Positions 43,460 to 52,629 of a DNA stretch of 64,000 bases are shown in pieces. Location: positions 62,001 to 126,000 of the forward strand of contig NZ_JHYA01000010.1 in assembly GCF_000621545.1 (NCBI RefSeq), given 5' to 3'. Positions within the stretch are counted from its first letter, which is position 1; every line of letters begins with the position of its first letter. The notes beneath the pieces were generated by a model that had not been told where the DNA came from, made no database searches, and saw only the letters and a list, made by a program, of their open reading frames with translations. This DNA comes from Anaerovibrio lipolyticus LB2005 (GTDB taxonomy: Bacteria; Bacillota; Negativicutes; Selenomonadales; Selenomonadaceae). Both the position numbers and the translations under genes were made by a program.

Positions 43460-44859
43460 AACTTCATATCCTTAAGTTTTTCATAAAGAATTTTGCCTGC
43501 ATTATTTCTGGGAATCTCACTGACGAATTTCACAGAAAAAGCTGATGAGTGTATATGCGTGTATTCGCTAAGTAGTCCACACACTTCCTTTGCATCTATT
43601 TTATCCTCAGAGTAAACTGTCAATTTATCATCCACACCAGCACAAGCACAAGATAAATACCCCTTACTCTTCAGATAATCTTCTACAGAATCAAGGCTGA
43701 CTCGATTTCCAAATATCTTTAAAAATCTTTTTTTACGGCCTGTAATATAAAAATACCCATCTTCATCTTTAAACGCTATATCACCTGTATGAAGTATACC
43801 TTTATTTTCATCGCCCTTTAGTAAATCTTCCCTACACACAGCATACCCCATAGTAACATTGTCACCATAATACACAAGTTCACCATTATCACCAAACGAT
43901 GTTACGATATTTCCCTCAACATCTTCAAGCTCAAAACGTCCTCCTGGTATTGCAATGCCAATGCTTCCAGCTTTTTCTTCTGCCTTATCGGCTGGCAAAT
44001 AGCTCATTCTTGCCGTAGCCTCACTAGCACCATACATGGTAATATATGCTATTCCTTTTTGGGCACAAACACGCGCAAAATCAGCTGATATATCAGGAGA
44101 CAACTTACCACCAGCTTGAGTAATGAACCTTAACGATGGAATTTCCATACGAGAAAACCTCAATCTTTTTAGCATTTCATAAGTATATGGAACACCACCG
44201 AAGTTAGTAACTTCATATTTTATTAATAAATCCCAAAATTTACGTTCAAAAATCGATGCCTCTGTTAAGACAATACTGCCACCAGAAACAAGTTGTGTCT
44301 GTAAAATTGATAATCCGTAAGTATAATAAAGTGGCAACGTTGTAATTGCCCGATCTTTAGGTGTTAATTTTAAATAATTTATAATTGCAGTAGTATTTGA
44401 TTCTATATTTTTTACTGATTGCCTTACCAATTTAGGACTGCCAGTAGTACCTGACGTCGATAATAAAACTGCCAAGTTCTCATGAATATCGAAAGGTTGA
44501 AATTCTGTTTGCAACAGTTGATATTCATCATTAGAGAATATGATATTTCCAGCCAACTCTACACTGTTTTTCTCCCCCCAAATATATTGCGGTTTGTAAA
44601 TATCAACCAAATTATTCAGCAATTCTATCTGAATGTCTGCACTCAAAAGTAGTGGCACAACTCCTTTTCTAAGTGCCCCGACATAAGCTGCCACTACTTG
44701 AATATGGTTTTTAGAAAGAATAAACATCAACGTTCTTGAATCCATATAGTCTGCAATCTTATCTGATTGATCAACTAAGTCTATAAACGACCATCTCTTT
44801 TCAGCACAATCAATTACGGCCGTGTTATCACCAAAACGCTCTAATTGATCAAAAATCAT
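43456..44859 (-). CDS. AMP-forming acyl-CoA/acyl-ACP ligase
   Basis: This member of the ANL adenylating superfamily has 467 residues. The phosphate loop LLSTSGTTGSPKLVRQS, the adenine motif ITMYGASEATARMSY, and the hinge motif GDIAFKDEDGYFYITGRKKR are visible, as is the late catalytic Lys in IPRNNAGKILYEKL. It directly follows an ACP gene, so loading an acid onto that ACP is a likely reaction. The substrate cannot be read from sequence. Confidence 0.88.
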   Translation of the reverse strand: MIFDQLERFGDNTAVIDCAEKRWSFIDLVDQSDKIADYMDSRTLMFILSKNHIQVVAAYVGALRKGVVPLLLSADIQIELLNNLVDIYKPQYIWGEKNSVELAGNIIFSNDEYQLLQTEFQPFDIHENLAVLLSTSGTTGSPKLVRQSVKNIESNTTAIINYLKLTPKDRAITTLPLYYTYGLSILQTQLVSGGSIVLTEASIFERKFWDLLIKYEVTNFGGVPYTYEMLKRLRFSRMEIPSLRFITQAGGKLSPDISADFARVCAQKGIAYITMYGASEATARMSYLPADKAEEKAGSIGIAIPGGRFELEDVEGNIVTSFGDNGELVYYGDNVTMGYAVCREDLLKGDENKGILHTGDIAFKDEDGYFYITGRKKRFLKIFGNRVSLDSVEDYLKSKGYLSCACAGVDDKLTVYSEDKIDAKEVCGLLSEYTHIHSSAFSVKFVSEIPRNNAGKILYEKLKDMKL

Positions 44860-44875
44860 AATTATTCTCCACCAA

Positions 44876-45115
44876 TTACAAATCTACATTATACTTTTTC
44901 AATATTTCCTTACCTTTTCCTAATGAACTAAAATCCATTATATCCTCAGTTTCAAACATAATATCGAAAGTGTCTTCCAAAGAAGCCATTAGGCGCATAT
45001 GCCCCACCGAATCCCATTCTGGAATACTATCAAAAGCCAGTTCGTCTGTAATAATTGAATCATCTATCTCCAATGATTCCTTGAAAGCATTTATATATTT
45101 TTCCATGTTAGTCAT
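44876..45115 (-). CDS. Acyl carrier protein
   Basis: This 79-residue ACP has the phosphopantetheine-attachment serine in IPEWDSVGHMRLM (residue about 36). It overlaps the upstream ketosynthase gene by 8 bases and precedes the ligase. It is a dedicated carrier for this pathway, distinct from housekeeping AcpP (which usually has a DSLD motif). Confidence 0.85.
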   Translation of the reverse strand: MTNMEKYINAFKESLEIDDSIITDELAFDSIPEWDSVGHMRLMASLEDTFDIMFETEDIMDFSSLGKGKEILKKYNVDL

Positions 45116-46199
45116 TAATATCTCTCCTCATTTTAACCAGTTCATCTCGTGATATTTCCCATGAGTTATGAATTATAGTATCAGACAAATCAGTTGCAAC
45201 CCCTCCCCAAGAAAGGCCTATCCCAAAACCACAAAGGATTGTCTTTTTTAGCTTTTCTGTTGAAAAATTTTCTTTTACATTGGTTAATAACAAAGGAATT
45301 GAAGCCGATACTGTATTTCCTGTATATTTCAAAGAAACTGGCATACGTTCTTTGGAAACTTTCAAACGTTTCGCTAAAAACTGAATAATAAGCTGATTCG
45401 CCTGATGCATGGCAAACAACCCTACCTGCTCTTTGCTCCACCCCACATCTGCCAGCATTTCTTCTACTAATAGCGGGACCCGACTCAAAGCAAAATTCAT
45501 TATCTCCATTCCATCCATATATAGGTATTCTGGCCAACGATTATGTCCATAAACATCCTGCACTGGCTTGGCAGTTTCTGTAGATACCGGTAACCTAAAA
45601 CCACCAGCTTCCATAATTAGATATGAATATCCGCTTCCGTCAGAATGAATCTGGAACATTAACTCATTCTTACCTTGTTCGACTATAGTAACTGAAAAAC
45701 CATCTCCAAGCACCATACGATTTGCCCTATCCATTGGATGAATAGTGCGGATATTCGTTTCGCCTACACAAACTAATACTTTTTTGCAACTACCAGATGA
45801 TACCAATAAAGATGCCTGATATAAGCCATAAATATAACCAGAACATCCATAATTAATGTCAAATGTCACAGCACTATTAGGTAATCCTAAACGATGTTGC
45901 ATTATACAACTAGTTGCAGGAAGAATATAGTCAGGTGTTTGAGTCACCAATACCAAACCATCGAAATCTTTTCCTGAAGAACCACACTCTTTCATCAGAC
46001 GCTTTGCAATAGCAACTAAATAATCTGATGTACACATATCTTTTTCAGCCATGTGAACACTTTCTACTCCAGTTGACTTTATTATACGCTTGACTTCATC
46101 ATCGCCAAAATCTATGCCATATTCGAACATCGAAATAGTCCGTTCCGGTAAGCCTGACGATATGTGAGATATGCTTAAATTAGAAAGTCGCCTCTTCAT
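45108..46199 (-). CDS. KAS III-like 3-oxoacyl-ACP synthase (first)
   Basis: This FabH-fold condensing enzyme has the full triad: Cys in FDINYGCSGYIYG, His in LFAMHQANQLII and Asn in LKYTGNTVSASIP. It would condense an acyl thioester with malonyl-ACP. I choose the ATG ending at 46199. A TTG at 46223 is possible but would overlap the preceding ACP gene. Confidence 0.87.
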   Translation of the reverse strand: MKRRLSNLSISHISSGLPERTISMFEYGIDFGDDEVKRIIKSTGVESVHMAEKDMCTSDYLVAIAKRLMKECGSSGKDFDGLVLVTQTPDYILPATSCIMQHRLGLPNSAVTFDINYGCSGYIYGLYQASLLVSSGSCKKVLVCVGETNIRTIHPMDRANRMVLGDGFSVTIVEQGKNELMFQIHSDGSGYSYLIMEAGGFRLPVSTETAKPVQDVYGHNRWPEYLYMDGMEIMNFALSRVPLLVEEMLADVGWSKEQVGLFAMHQANQLIIQFLAKRLKVSKERMPVSLKYTGNTVSASIPLLLTNVKENFSTEKLKKTILCGFGIGLSWGGVATDLSDTIIHNSWEISRDELVKMRRDIND

Positions 46200-46212
46200 A
46201 TCGTATAATAAC

Positions 46213-46434
46213 TCACTTTCCAAAAGCTAAATCAAAAAGATTTTGTACTGTCTTTGCCTCCCTCACTTGAGTAGGAGTAACTTTATTTTCAGATAAAGTC
46301 GAGCAAAAAGCCAAAAAAGAAACCAAACTCAATGAATCCCAATCCTCAAAATTTGCCAGAACTGAATCCATTCTCACATCATCTTCAGTATCCATTATTT
46401 CTACTATTTTCTCAATAAAATCTTGTTCATTCAT
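46213..46434 (-). CDS. Acyl carrier protein (second)
   Basis: This 73-residue protein has the attachment motif FEDWDSLSLVSFL (Ser near residue 34). It is followed 13 bases later by the KAS III gene. Two different ACPs in one operon suggest separate channels for different acyl intermediates, or a starter and an extender carrier. Confidence 0.83.
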   Translation of the reverse strand: MNEQDFIEKIVEIMDTEDDVRMDSVLANFEDWDSLSLVSFLAFCSTLSENKVTPTQVREAKTVQNLFDLAFGK

Positions 46435-46463
46435 GTTACTTCATTCCTTTTCTATCGATAATT

Positions 46464-47231
46464 TTAATCTCTTCCTAAAAGGCATCCTCCATCAACCACG
46501 CAATCAGTTCCAGTTATCCATCTGGCTGAGTCACTCAACAAAAACAACACCATACCACTTACATCTTCAGGATGCCCTAAACCTAGGGGATGTGCGTCAA
46601 CTACACTTTGTGCAATACCACCATTATCTTTCTTAAACTCCTCTGTCATCTCACTTTCTACCCAACCAGGACTTACACTGTTAAATCTGTATGGTATACT
46701 AGCAAATTCCTTGGCGAATGTACGTATAACTGTCTTAACAGCTGACTTAGCAGCAGAATAAGCAAATTGACCTTTATTACCAATATAAGCTGCTGTAGAT
46801 GAAAATAGTACGTACGATGCACCTTTTTCTGTATATTTTTTTTTTGTAGCTATCTTAAGAAAATTTATCATCCCCCAAAAACTTGTATTTAATATTTTTT
46901 TTGCCAGTATATCATCAAAAGATCTCAACGGTGTCATACCTGTAATTCCCGCTGTATAGACAGCACCATTAATTTTACCATATTTATTCACAAAAGAACC
47001 TAAAATATTACTCCACTCATCAGCTCCTGCTACTAAAACATCCAGACAACCTATGGTAACATTATCAGGATACTCATTGTGCAGTTCATTAAGTCGCTCT
47101 TCACTTCGTGCTACAGCGAGCACTCGAGCATCAGACATTGCCAATTCTTTGGCTATCTGTCGACCAATACCAGATGATGCTCCAACAACAATAAAATTCT
47201 TATTGACATAATTATATGTTATATCGCTCAT
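46464..47231 (-). CDS. SDR-family reductase (FabG-like)
   Basis: This short-chain dehydrogenase has 255 residues: VVGASSGIGRQIAKE, the catalytic YSAAKSAVKTV, and the C-terminal WITGTDCVVDGG. It overlaps the upstream KAS III gene by 4 bases, so ketoacyl reduction right after condensation is the natural reading. Confidence 0.87.
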   Translation of the reverse strand: MSDITYNYVNKNFIVVGASSGIGRQIAKELAMSDARVLAVARSEERLNELHNEYPDNVTIGCLDVLVAGADEWSNILGSFVNKYGKINGAVYTAGITGMTPLRSFDDILAKKILNTSFWGMINFLKIATKKKYTEKGASYVLFSSTAAYIGNKGQFAYSAAKSAVKTVIRTFAKEFASIPYRFNSVSPGWVESEMTEEFKKDNGGIAQSVVDAHPLGLGHPEDVSGMVLFLLSDSARWITGTDCVVDGGCLLGRD

Positions 47232-48268
47232 AAATAACTCGTCTCCATAACCATCATATCACTAAAATCTATTAACATAGAGGCTACTGCAAGTCCAGCA
47301 CCAAATCCAGATAGCAACACCTTGTGGTATGGTTTCCATTCACCAAGTCGTTTTAATTCTGTAATACAAACTGGTATTGACGCCATATCCGTATTACCAA
47401 TCATACCACAACGAAATGGCACTCGTTCTATTGGTAACCCTAATTTGACTGCAAGATTCTCCACTATCATCCGATTTGCCTGATGAAATAACGCAATCTC
47501 AACATCGTCTCTCGTTATATTAGCAAACCGAAACAACGAATTAATATCATCTGGCACTTCGTTTAAAGTAAAATCCATCACCCCCATACCATCCATTTTA
47601 GAATAGTTTTCCTTTTCCTGTACCATTAATCCATCAATACCATAATTTTTCTTTTTTCTCTCTCCTCCACGCACTTCAATAATTGCCTGATATCGTTCAC
47701 CATAAGTGTGGAAACTATATAAACACTCGCTACTTGATTTTCTTTTTTCTACAACTGCTACGCCGCCGCCATCACCAATAATTGACATAAATGTTAACTC
47801 ACCAGGAAACGCTTTCCTTGATGTTGTATCGCCAAAGCATAACAGTACTTTCTTGCCTAGATTCGATAGTAATGAAGCAGCAATATATATTCCATAAACA
47901 AATCCCGCACAACTTTGATTTACATCAAATGCCAATAGTGTTTTAGGTAATCCAAGCCGATCCTGTATTATATGGCTAGTTGCTGGAATTGTATAATCAG
48001 GTGTCTGTGTAACAAAGATGACTGCCCCAATATCTTCTGGGTGAAGAGCTCCCACTTCCATAAGTTTCTTAGCTGCATGTACACAAAAATCCGAGGCACA
48101 AACACCATCTGGTGCAATACTAAAAGCTGCAAATCCTGTGCCATTCGCCAACCTCTTTATTTTTTTCTCTGGCAAAAGATTAACACATCTCTCTTCTACA
48201 GGAATACGCTGACGCATAACCGTTGTCGCCAAAGACTCTACATGTATACCAGCTATTTTTCCTTGCAA
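47228..48268 (-). CDS. KAS III-like 3-oxoacyl-ACP synthase (second)
   Basis: This second FabH-like enzyme has its triad intact: Cys in FDVNQSCAGFVYG, His in ALFHQANRMIV and Asn in GMIGNTDMASIP. The best start is a TTG ending at 48268 with a GGGAGGAAT ribosome-binding site, giving 346 residues; the upstream ATG would overlap the PglD-like gene by 41 bases. Two different KAS III enzymes suggest two rounds or two starter types. Confidence 0.87.
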   Translation of the reverse strand: MQGKIAGIHVESLATTVMRQRIPVEERCVNLLPEKKIKRLANGTGFAAFSIAPDGVCASDFCVHAAKKLMEVGALHPEDIGAVIFVTQTPDYTIPATSHIIQDRLGLPKTLLAFDVNQSCAGFVYGIYIAASLLSNLGKKVLLCFGDTTSRKAFPGELTFMSIIGDGGGVAVVEKRKSSSECLYSFHTYGERYQAIIEVRGGERKKKNYGIDGLMVQEKENYSKMDGMGVMDFTLNEVPDDINSLFRFANITRDDVEIALFHQANRMIVENLAVKLGLPIERVPFRCGMIGNTDMASIPVCITELKRLGEWKPYHKVLLSGFGAGLAVASMLIDFSDMMVMETSYL

Positions 48269-48281
48269 TATTATTCCTCCC

Positions 48282-48917
48282 TCATATAGGCATTGCCGGA
48301 TTACCAAACACTTTTTGGCCATCCTTAACCCTTTTAAAAACTATACTACCTGCCCCTATGTAGCAACCGTCTCCAATCTGACTATGAGGAAGTGCAACAG
48401 AATAAGTAGCCATAAAGCTATTTTTTCCTATTTTGGCATAACCACACAAACCGGCTCCCCCCATAAAACTGGTATAGCTGCCAACTTGACTATCATGTCC
48501 TATACCCGATCTCACATTAAAAATAACGAAATCACCAACAACTGAACGATCATTAATGTTTACAAATGGACAAACAATATTTCCTTCTCCCATCCTTACA
48601 TTTCCATGAATAATAGCTGACGTACTAATGATATTTATAAAATGTCCCCCTTTTTGGCGAATTTTATCTGTTAGCCTCTTTCTTACTAGTGAATCTGCAA
48701 TAGCGCAAATAAAAACGTCATCAGGCTGTAACTCATAATCATCAACGTTTCCCAAAAGAGGCAATTCTAATTTTTCATATTCATAATCAGGAAGCACAAC
48801 ATCGCCATCTAAAAAACCCTTTAAAATCCACTCTTCTCCATACCCACGTGACGCCATCGAATATCGAAACACTTCTCTAGCGAAGCCACCTACCCCTATT
48901 ATAACCAAATGTTTCAA
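48282..48917 (-). CDS. PglD-like hexapeptide acetyl/acyltransferase
   Basis: The N-terminal PglD-type domain (HLVIIGVGGFAREVFRYS) is followed by left-handed beta-helix hexapeptide repeats (IIHGNVRMGEGNIVCPFVNI and IGDGCYIGAGSIVF). PglD-like enzymes N-acetylate 4-amino sugars on UDP. The TTG ending at 48917 has a GGAGGG ribosome-binding site and starts at LKHLVII. It leads the acyl operon. With a GNAT in the same operon, two acylations of the sugar are possible. Confidence 0.87.
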   Translation of the reverse strand: MKHLVIIGVGGFAREVFRYSMASRGYGEEWILKGFLDGDVVLPDYEYEKLELPLLGNVDDYELQPDDVFICAIADSLVRKRLTDKIRQKGGHFINIISTSAIIHGNVRMGEGNIVCPFVNINDRSVVGDFVIFNVRSGIGHDSQVGSYTSFMGGAGLCGYAKIGKNSFMATYSVALPHSQIGDGCYIGAGSIVFKRVKDGQKVFGNPAMPI

Positions 48918-48948
48918 AAAATATCCCTCCACTTATCTCAAATTTGCT

Positions 48949-49717
48949 CTAAAACTTAACATTCAAATTATTCATAGCTTCCATAAAGGTCATCACACGC
49001 ATAATCTTATCTTTCCATCTTGTAGTAAATTTAACATCACCAATCGTTATTCCATACATATTCTCAAACTTATGCTGCTGTGCTATAAACAAGAATTTAT
49101 ATAGTTCATCAAATCTTTCCCTTAACGAAACCTTTACCATATCGCCGTTAGAGTCACCAAAACTCTCTCCCTGTGAAAGAAATACATGACAGTACCTGTC
49201 CGGTCCTCCATATATAGCAAATTTAATAAAAGGCTCCGAATTTCTACCTTTAATAAAATCTCCATATAAGTTTATATCATACATTTTCAAGCCCATCATA
49301 AAAGGTATCAAAACCTCAAAATAAAAACAGAGATCTTGAGCATGTTCCTGATATATATCGGGAATTATTGTCCGTATGGTGTGAATATACCTAGTAATAT
49401 CTCTCATACTAAACTTATACATATCTATTGCTGTTTTAGCAGCATAATCCCTGAACATTGCATTTGATAAGAACTTTTAGCGAGTTGTAGAACTCATTCA
49501 TGACCAGTGATGGCTGCGAAATAGAAAAATCAAAAAATCGATTTAAATATTTACTCGCATAAAAATCATTTCCATTGTGCTTTTTGATAGTATGTTGCAA
49601 CTCTAATGAATCCAGAAACGCTTTTAAATCCAAACCACTACCAGCTTCCACAACCAAGTCAAAAGCCGATTTAAAACTTTTCCACCATTCACTATCTGAT
49701 ACATAGCAGCTAGATAA
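48949..49717 (-). pseudogene. KAP-family P-loop NTPase, 5'-truncated and frameshifted
   Basis: Minus-strand frames together read the C-terminal half of a KAP NTPase: HTIKKHNGNDFYASKYLNRF in one frame, then DYAAKTAIDMYKFSMRDI and FYFEVLIPFMMGLKMYD in another. The break is near 49460 in an AAAA run, and adding one base would restore the frame. The N-terminal Walker domain is missing; the fragment starts right at the end of the zeta-like gene. KAP NTPases are often found in defence contexts. A shorter copy of the same C-terminus lies at 53145-53525. Confidence 0.75.
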
Positions 49718-49722
49718 TTAAC

Positions 49723-50307
49723 TTACGCCTGAAAAGCACTTATACCAGTCAACCGAGTTATATCATCATTACTCCAGTACTTATTATACCATCTATAAAA
49801 AATATCTTTTCTTTTTTTGAATATTCTAAATGGGTCCTTGGTATTATCATAAATGTGTAATATATCACATATATCCACCAACTTAGGAATCAAATTGAGT
49901 GCCTTAATGTACCTCGACCTGATTTTATCCTCAGGTACCCCATGGCCCCCCAGAGCTTCCCTTGCACTTACTCTAGCAACATTAATATTAACATTCGATG
50001 TCAAAACATATATACCACGAACAAAGTATCCTTTTTCCTTAGCTTTTCTTAACAACAGTAAGTTACGTTCTGTTGATAAAACAGTTTCAAATGTAAAATT
50101 CTTTTGTTCAGCAATCATCTTCTCGCGCAACTCTTCTGCTTTAATTGCTGCCTCCAGATCTGAACACAATGTTGTCCTTTTTATATCATCAGCGTTAATA
50201 TACTCGCCAACCACCTTAGCCATACGCGTTATTGTTGTTTTGCCACTTCCGTTAGGGCCAGCAAATACTACCACCTCTGGTAATTTTATGGTATTATTCT
50301 CCGACAT
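49723..50307 (-). CDS. Zeta-toxin-family P-loop kinase
   Basis: The protein has 194 residues from the ATG ending at 50307, which has a GGGAGG ribosome-binding site. Walker A is VFAGPNGSGKTTITRM, followed by YINADDIKR and FTFETVLSTERNL, the pattern of zeta toxins and related UDP-sugar/nucleotide kinases. Zeta toxins phosphorylate UDP-GlcNAc and block wall synthesis. The preceding 64-residue gene overlaps it and is the natural antitoxin candidate. Confidence 0.8.
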   Translation of the reverse strand: MSENNTIKLPEVVVFAGPNGSGKTTITRMAKVVGEYINADDIKRTTLCSDLEAAIKAEELREKMIAEQKNFTFETVLSTERNLLLLRKAKEKGYFVRGIYVLTSNVNINVARVSAREALGGHGVPEDKIRSRYIKALNLIPKLVDICDILHIYDNTKDPFRIFKKRKDIFYRWYNKYWSNDDITRLTGISAFQA

Positions 50308-50488
50308 ATTCGCGCCTCCCATCAGGATATTCTAAATATGCCCTTTGGGTTTCATCATCATATCTTGCCACAGGAAGGCCTTTTATTTTTCTTACTTCGT
50401 CATCTATTCTGATAGACTCTTTAAAGCGATGTGTTAACTCTTCATCAGAAATACCACACATAGAGTCTAATTCATTTGTCACTGTCAT
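50294..50488 (-). CDS. Small protein, probable antitoxin for zeta-like kinase
   Basis: This 64-residue acidic protein (MTVTNELDSMCGISDEELTH..., with RAYLEYPDGRREYVGE at the end) starts at the ATG ending at 50488 behind GGAAGGTGA. It overlaps the kinase gene by 14 bases. I recognise no named family; the antitoxin role rests on position and size. Confidence 0.6.
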   Translation of the reverse strand: MTVTNELDSMCGISDEELTHRFKESIRIDDEVRKIKGLPVARYDDETQRAYLEYPDGRREYVGE

Positions 50489-50528
50489 AGCTATCACCTT
50501 CCACAATATATATTATGTCCAATACTCT

Positions 50529-51776
50529 TCAATCTCTCCCAAACAAATCCCGTGTATATACCTTATCTGTCACATCACTCAAGCATTTATCAAACCTATT
50601 TGCAATGATACAATGACACATATCCTTAAACTCATCAAGATTACCAATTACTTTGCTTCCAAAGAATGTAGTACCAGCCTCCAGGGTTGGTTCATAGATA
50701 ACCACAGTAGCCCCTTTGGCCTTAATACGCTTCATTATCCCCTGAATTGCCGACTGTCGGAAATTATCTGAGTGGCTTTTCATGGTAAGCCGATAAACAC
50801 CAATTATGCATTCTTTTTCTGAGGCACTACTATAATCACCATTACTATAATAATCGTAATATCCAGCCCTTTTGAGTACCTGATCGGCAATAAAATCTTT
50901 TCTTGTACGATTACTTTCCACGATGGCACTTATCATATTCTGAGGTACATCTGAATAATTCGCCAAAAGCTGCTTAGTATCCTTTGGCAGACAGTAGCCG
51001 CCATATCCGAAGGAAGGGTTATTATAGTGAGTACCAATACGCGGATCTAATCCAATCCCCTGAATTATATCCTTTGTAGTTAAACCTTTCATCTCCGCAT
51101 AAGTATCCAATTCATTAAAATATGAAACCCGCAGTGCCAAATATGTATTGGCGAAAAGTTTTACTGCTTCTGCCTCAGCAAATCCCATAAATAATGTATC
51201 TATATTTTCTTTCTCCGCCCCATCTTGCAATAGTCTGGCAAATATTTCTGCCCACACTCTGCTGCTGTCATCGCAGCCCACAATAATACGAGAAGGATAG
51301 AGGTTATCATATAATGCCTTGGATTCCCGCAGAAATTCCGGAGAAAAAATGATTCTATCGGTTCCGAACTTTTCCCTTATTCGTGCTGTATAGCCTACAG
51401 GAATTGTACTCTTTATCACCATCACCGCGGTGTCACTATTTTTTAAAACCAGTTCAATAACGGCCTCCACTGATGAACAGTCAAAATGCTGGGTTATCGG
51501 GTCATAATTTGTTGGTGTTGCAATCACAACAAAATCAGCCTCTTTATACGCACTGGCTCCATCCAATGTAGCTGATAATCTAAGAGGCTTATCCTTCAAA
51601 TATTTTTCAATATACTCATCCTGAATAGGGGATACCTTACTATTTAGTTTCCTTACTTTATCTTCCACCACATCCACAGCTACCACATCATGATGCTGAG
51701 ATAATAATACCGCCATGGACAAGCCCACATATCCTGTGCCGGCTACGGCTATTTTCATATTTTCATAATCTCTCAT
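50529..51776 (-). CDS. ugd: UDP-glucose 6-dehydrogenase family
   Basis: This enzyme oxidises a UDP-sugar (glucose or a relative) to the uronic acid. The NAD motif is [18 protein letters not shown], the catalytic Cys lies in [15 protein letters not shown], and [10 protein letters not shown] and [17 protein letters not shown] are typical. The ATG ending at 51776 has a GGTGAG ribosome-binding site. A sigma-28-like promoter lies upstream. A fragment of a second copy survives at 57332-57447. Confidence 0.9.
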   Translation of the reverse strand: MRDYENMKIAVAGTGYVGLSMAVLLSQHHDVVAVDVVEDKVRKLNSKVSPIQDEYIEKYLKDKPLRLSATLDGASAYKEADFVVIATPTNYDPITQHFDCSSVEAVIELVLKNSDTAVMVIKSTIPVGYTARIREKFGTDRIIFSPEFLRESKALYDNLYPSRIIVGCDDSSRVWAEIFARLLQDGAEKENIDTLFMGFAEAEAVKLFANTYLALRVSYFNELDTYAEMKGLTTKDIIQGIGLDPRIGTHYNNPSFGYGGYCLPKDTKQLLANYSDVPQNMISAIVESNRTRKDFIADQVLKRAGYYDYYSNGDYSSASEKECIIGVYRLTMKSHSDNFRQSAIQGIMKRIKAKGATVVIYEPTLEAGTTFFGSKVIGNLDEFKDMCHCIIANRFDKCLSDVTDKVYTRDLFGRD

Positions 51777-51821
51777 ATACTCACCATATATTGTTACCCA
51801 AACATCCATCCTACATCTAGT

Positions 51822-51850
51822 CTATCGAATAATGACTGTATTATCTAAAA
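51822..51850 (-). promoter_or_regulatory. Sigma-28-like promoter of ugd
   Basis: The minus strand reads TTTAGATAAT, 10 bases, then TTCGATAGA, about 46 bases before the start codon. Its -35 decamer is identical to that at 38552-38580. The surrounding 23 bases recur almost exactly at 55908-55930. Confidence 0.55.
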
Positions 51851-51881
51851 CATGATGTTCTCCAGCGTATCCATGCACTAA

Positions 51882-52169
51882 TCATTCTTCGTATAGCACA
51901 ACCCCATCTTGCTTTATTGACTCTAGCAATTCCTCATTACAAGGGCCATCCAAATCCACCACATCAAACATCAAAAGCGTAGGAACTATTTCTATTTCAT
52001 CCACATCCAGTGTAAATCGTACTCTATCCCCACCAGATATAGCCAAATCAATATCACTACGTTCCCAATTATCCCCTCTGGCGCGGCTGCCAAATAAAAT
52101 TACCTTTTTTATTCCATATTTCTTGGCAAGCTCTATGATTTTATCCCTAAGCTTTTCAGGCAAATTCAT
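51882..52169 (-). CDS. MNT-domain nucleotidyltransferase (second copy)
   Basis: Nearly identical to the protein at 10289-10576, with the same GSRARGDNWERSDIDLAISG motif and the same internal ATG with a GAGGTG ribosome-binding site. The two loci also share the sequence around their stop codons (CATTCTTCGTATAGCAC), so the copying included flanking DNA. Confidence 0.85.
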   Translation of the reverse strand: MNLPEKLRDKIIELAKKYGIKKVILFGSRARGDNWERSDIDLAISGGDRVRFTLDVDEIEIVPTLLMFDVVDLDGPCNEELLESIKQDGVVLYEE

Positions 52170-52179
52170 TGCCAGCACC

Positions 52180-52617
52180 TCACAACCAATTATCAATCAA
52201 CTCTTGACGCAGTTTTTCAAACATAACAATAAATTTATCTTGGGTATCTTTGATTATGGACAAGGCAATCTCATCACTATAAGAATGCACTACATTATTG
52301 CGTGCCTTCAATGCCTCACTCCATATATCCTCATCATCAATCATTTCAGCCTGATAGGCTAGCTTAATTATTGCATTTGGGGAACCCAATTTTCGTTCTC
52401 CATAACCATTAAACTCCAGCCGCTCTTTCATAGCCTTCCATGCCTGTTCAAAGCATATCTCAAACAAGGACACCATTCCCGCCTCTGTAATAGCGTCATA
52501 TGGAGGCATCTTCCCTTTTATGGTCTTTAAATTATCCAATGCTTTAAAGAAGTTACATACCTTCTTATGAACATCAGGCTGTAATCCTTCTACCGAGTAT
52601 GTGCCTTTTACTTCCAT
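52180..52617 (-). CDS. HEPN-domain partner (second copy)
   Basis: This 145-residue paralogue of the protein at 10587-11018 differs mainly at its first dozen residues (MEVKGTYSVEGLQPD). The HEPN motif KARNNVVHSYSDE is intact. It follows the end of a dead CDP-glycerol-transferase-like fragment by a few bases and lacks the palindrome seen at the other locus. Confidence 0.83.
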   Translation of the reverse strand: MEVKGTYSVEGLQPDVHKKVCNFFKALDNLKTIKGKMPPYDAITEAGMVSLFEICFEQAWKAMKERLEFNGYGERKLGSPNAIIKLAYQAEMIDDEDIWSEALKARNNVVHSYSDEIALSIIKDTQDKFIVMFEKLRQELIDNWL

Positions 52618-52629
52618 CTTTCTTTCCTT

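Noticed and set aside
49436-49657. Separate small gene ahead of the KAP fragment
   Set aside because: Its translation is contiguous with the KAP domain after restoring one base, so it is part of the broken gene.
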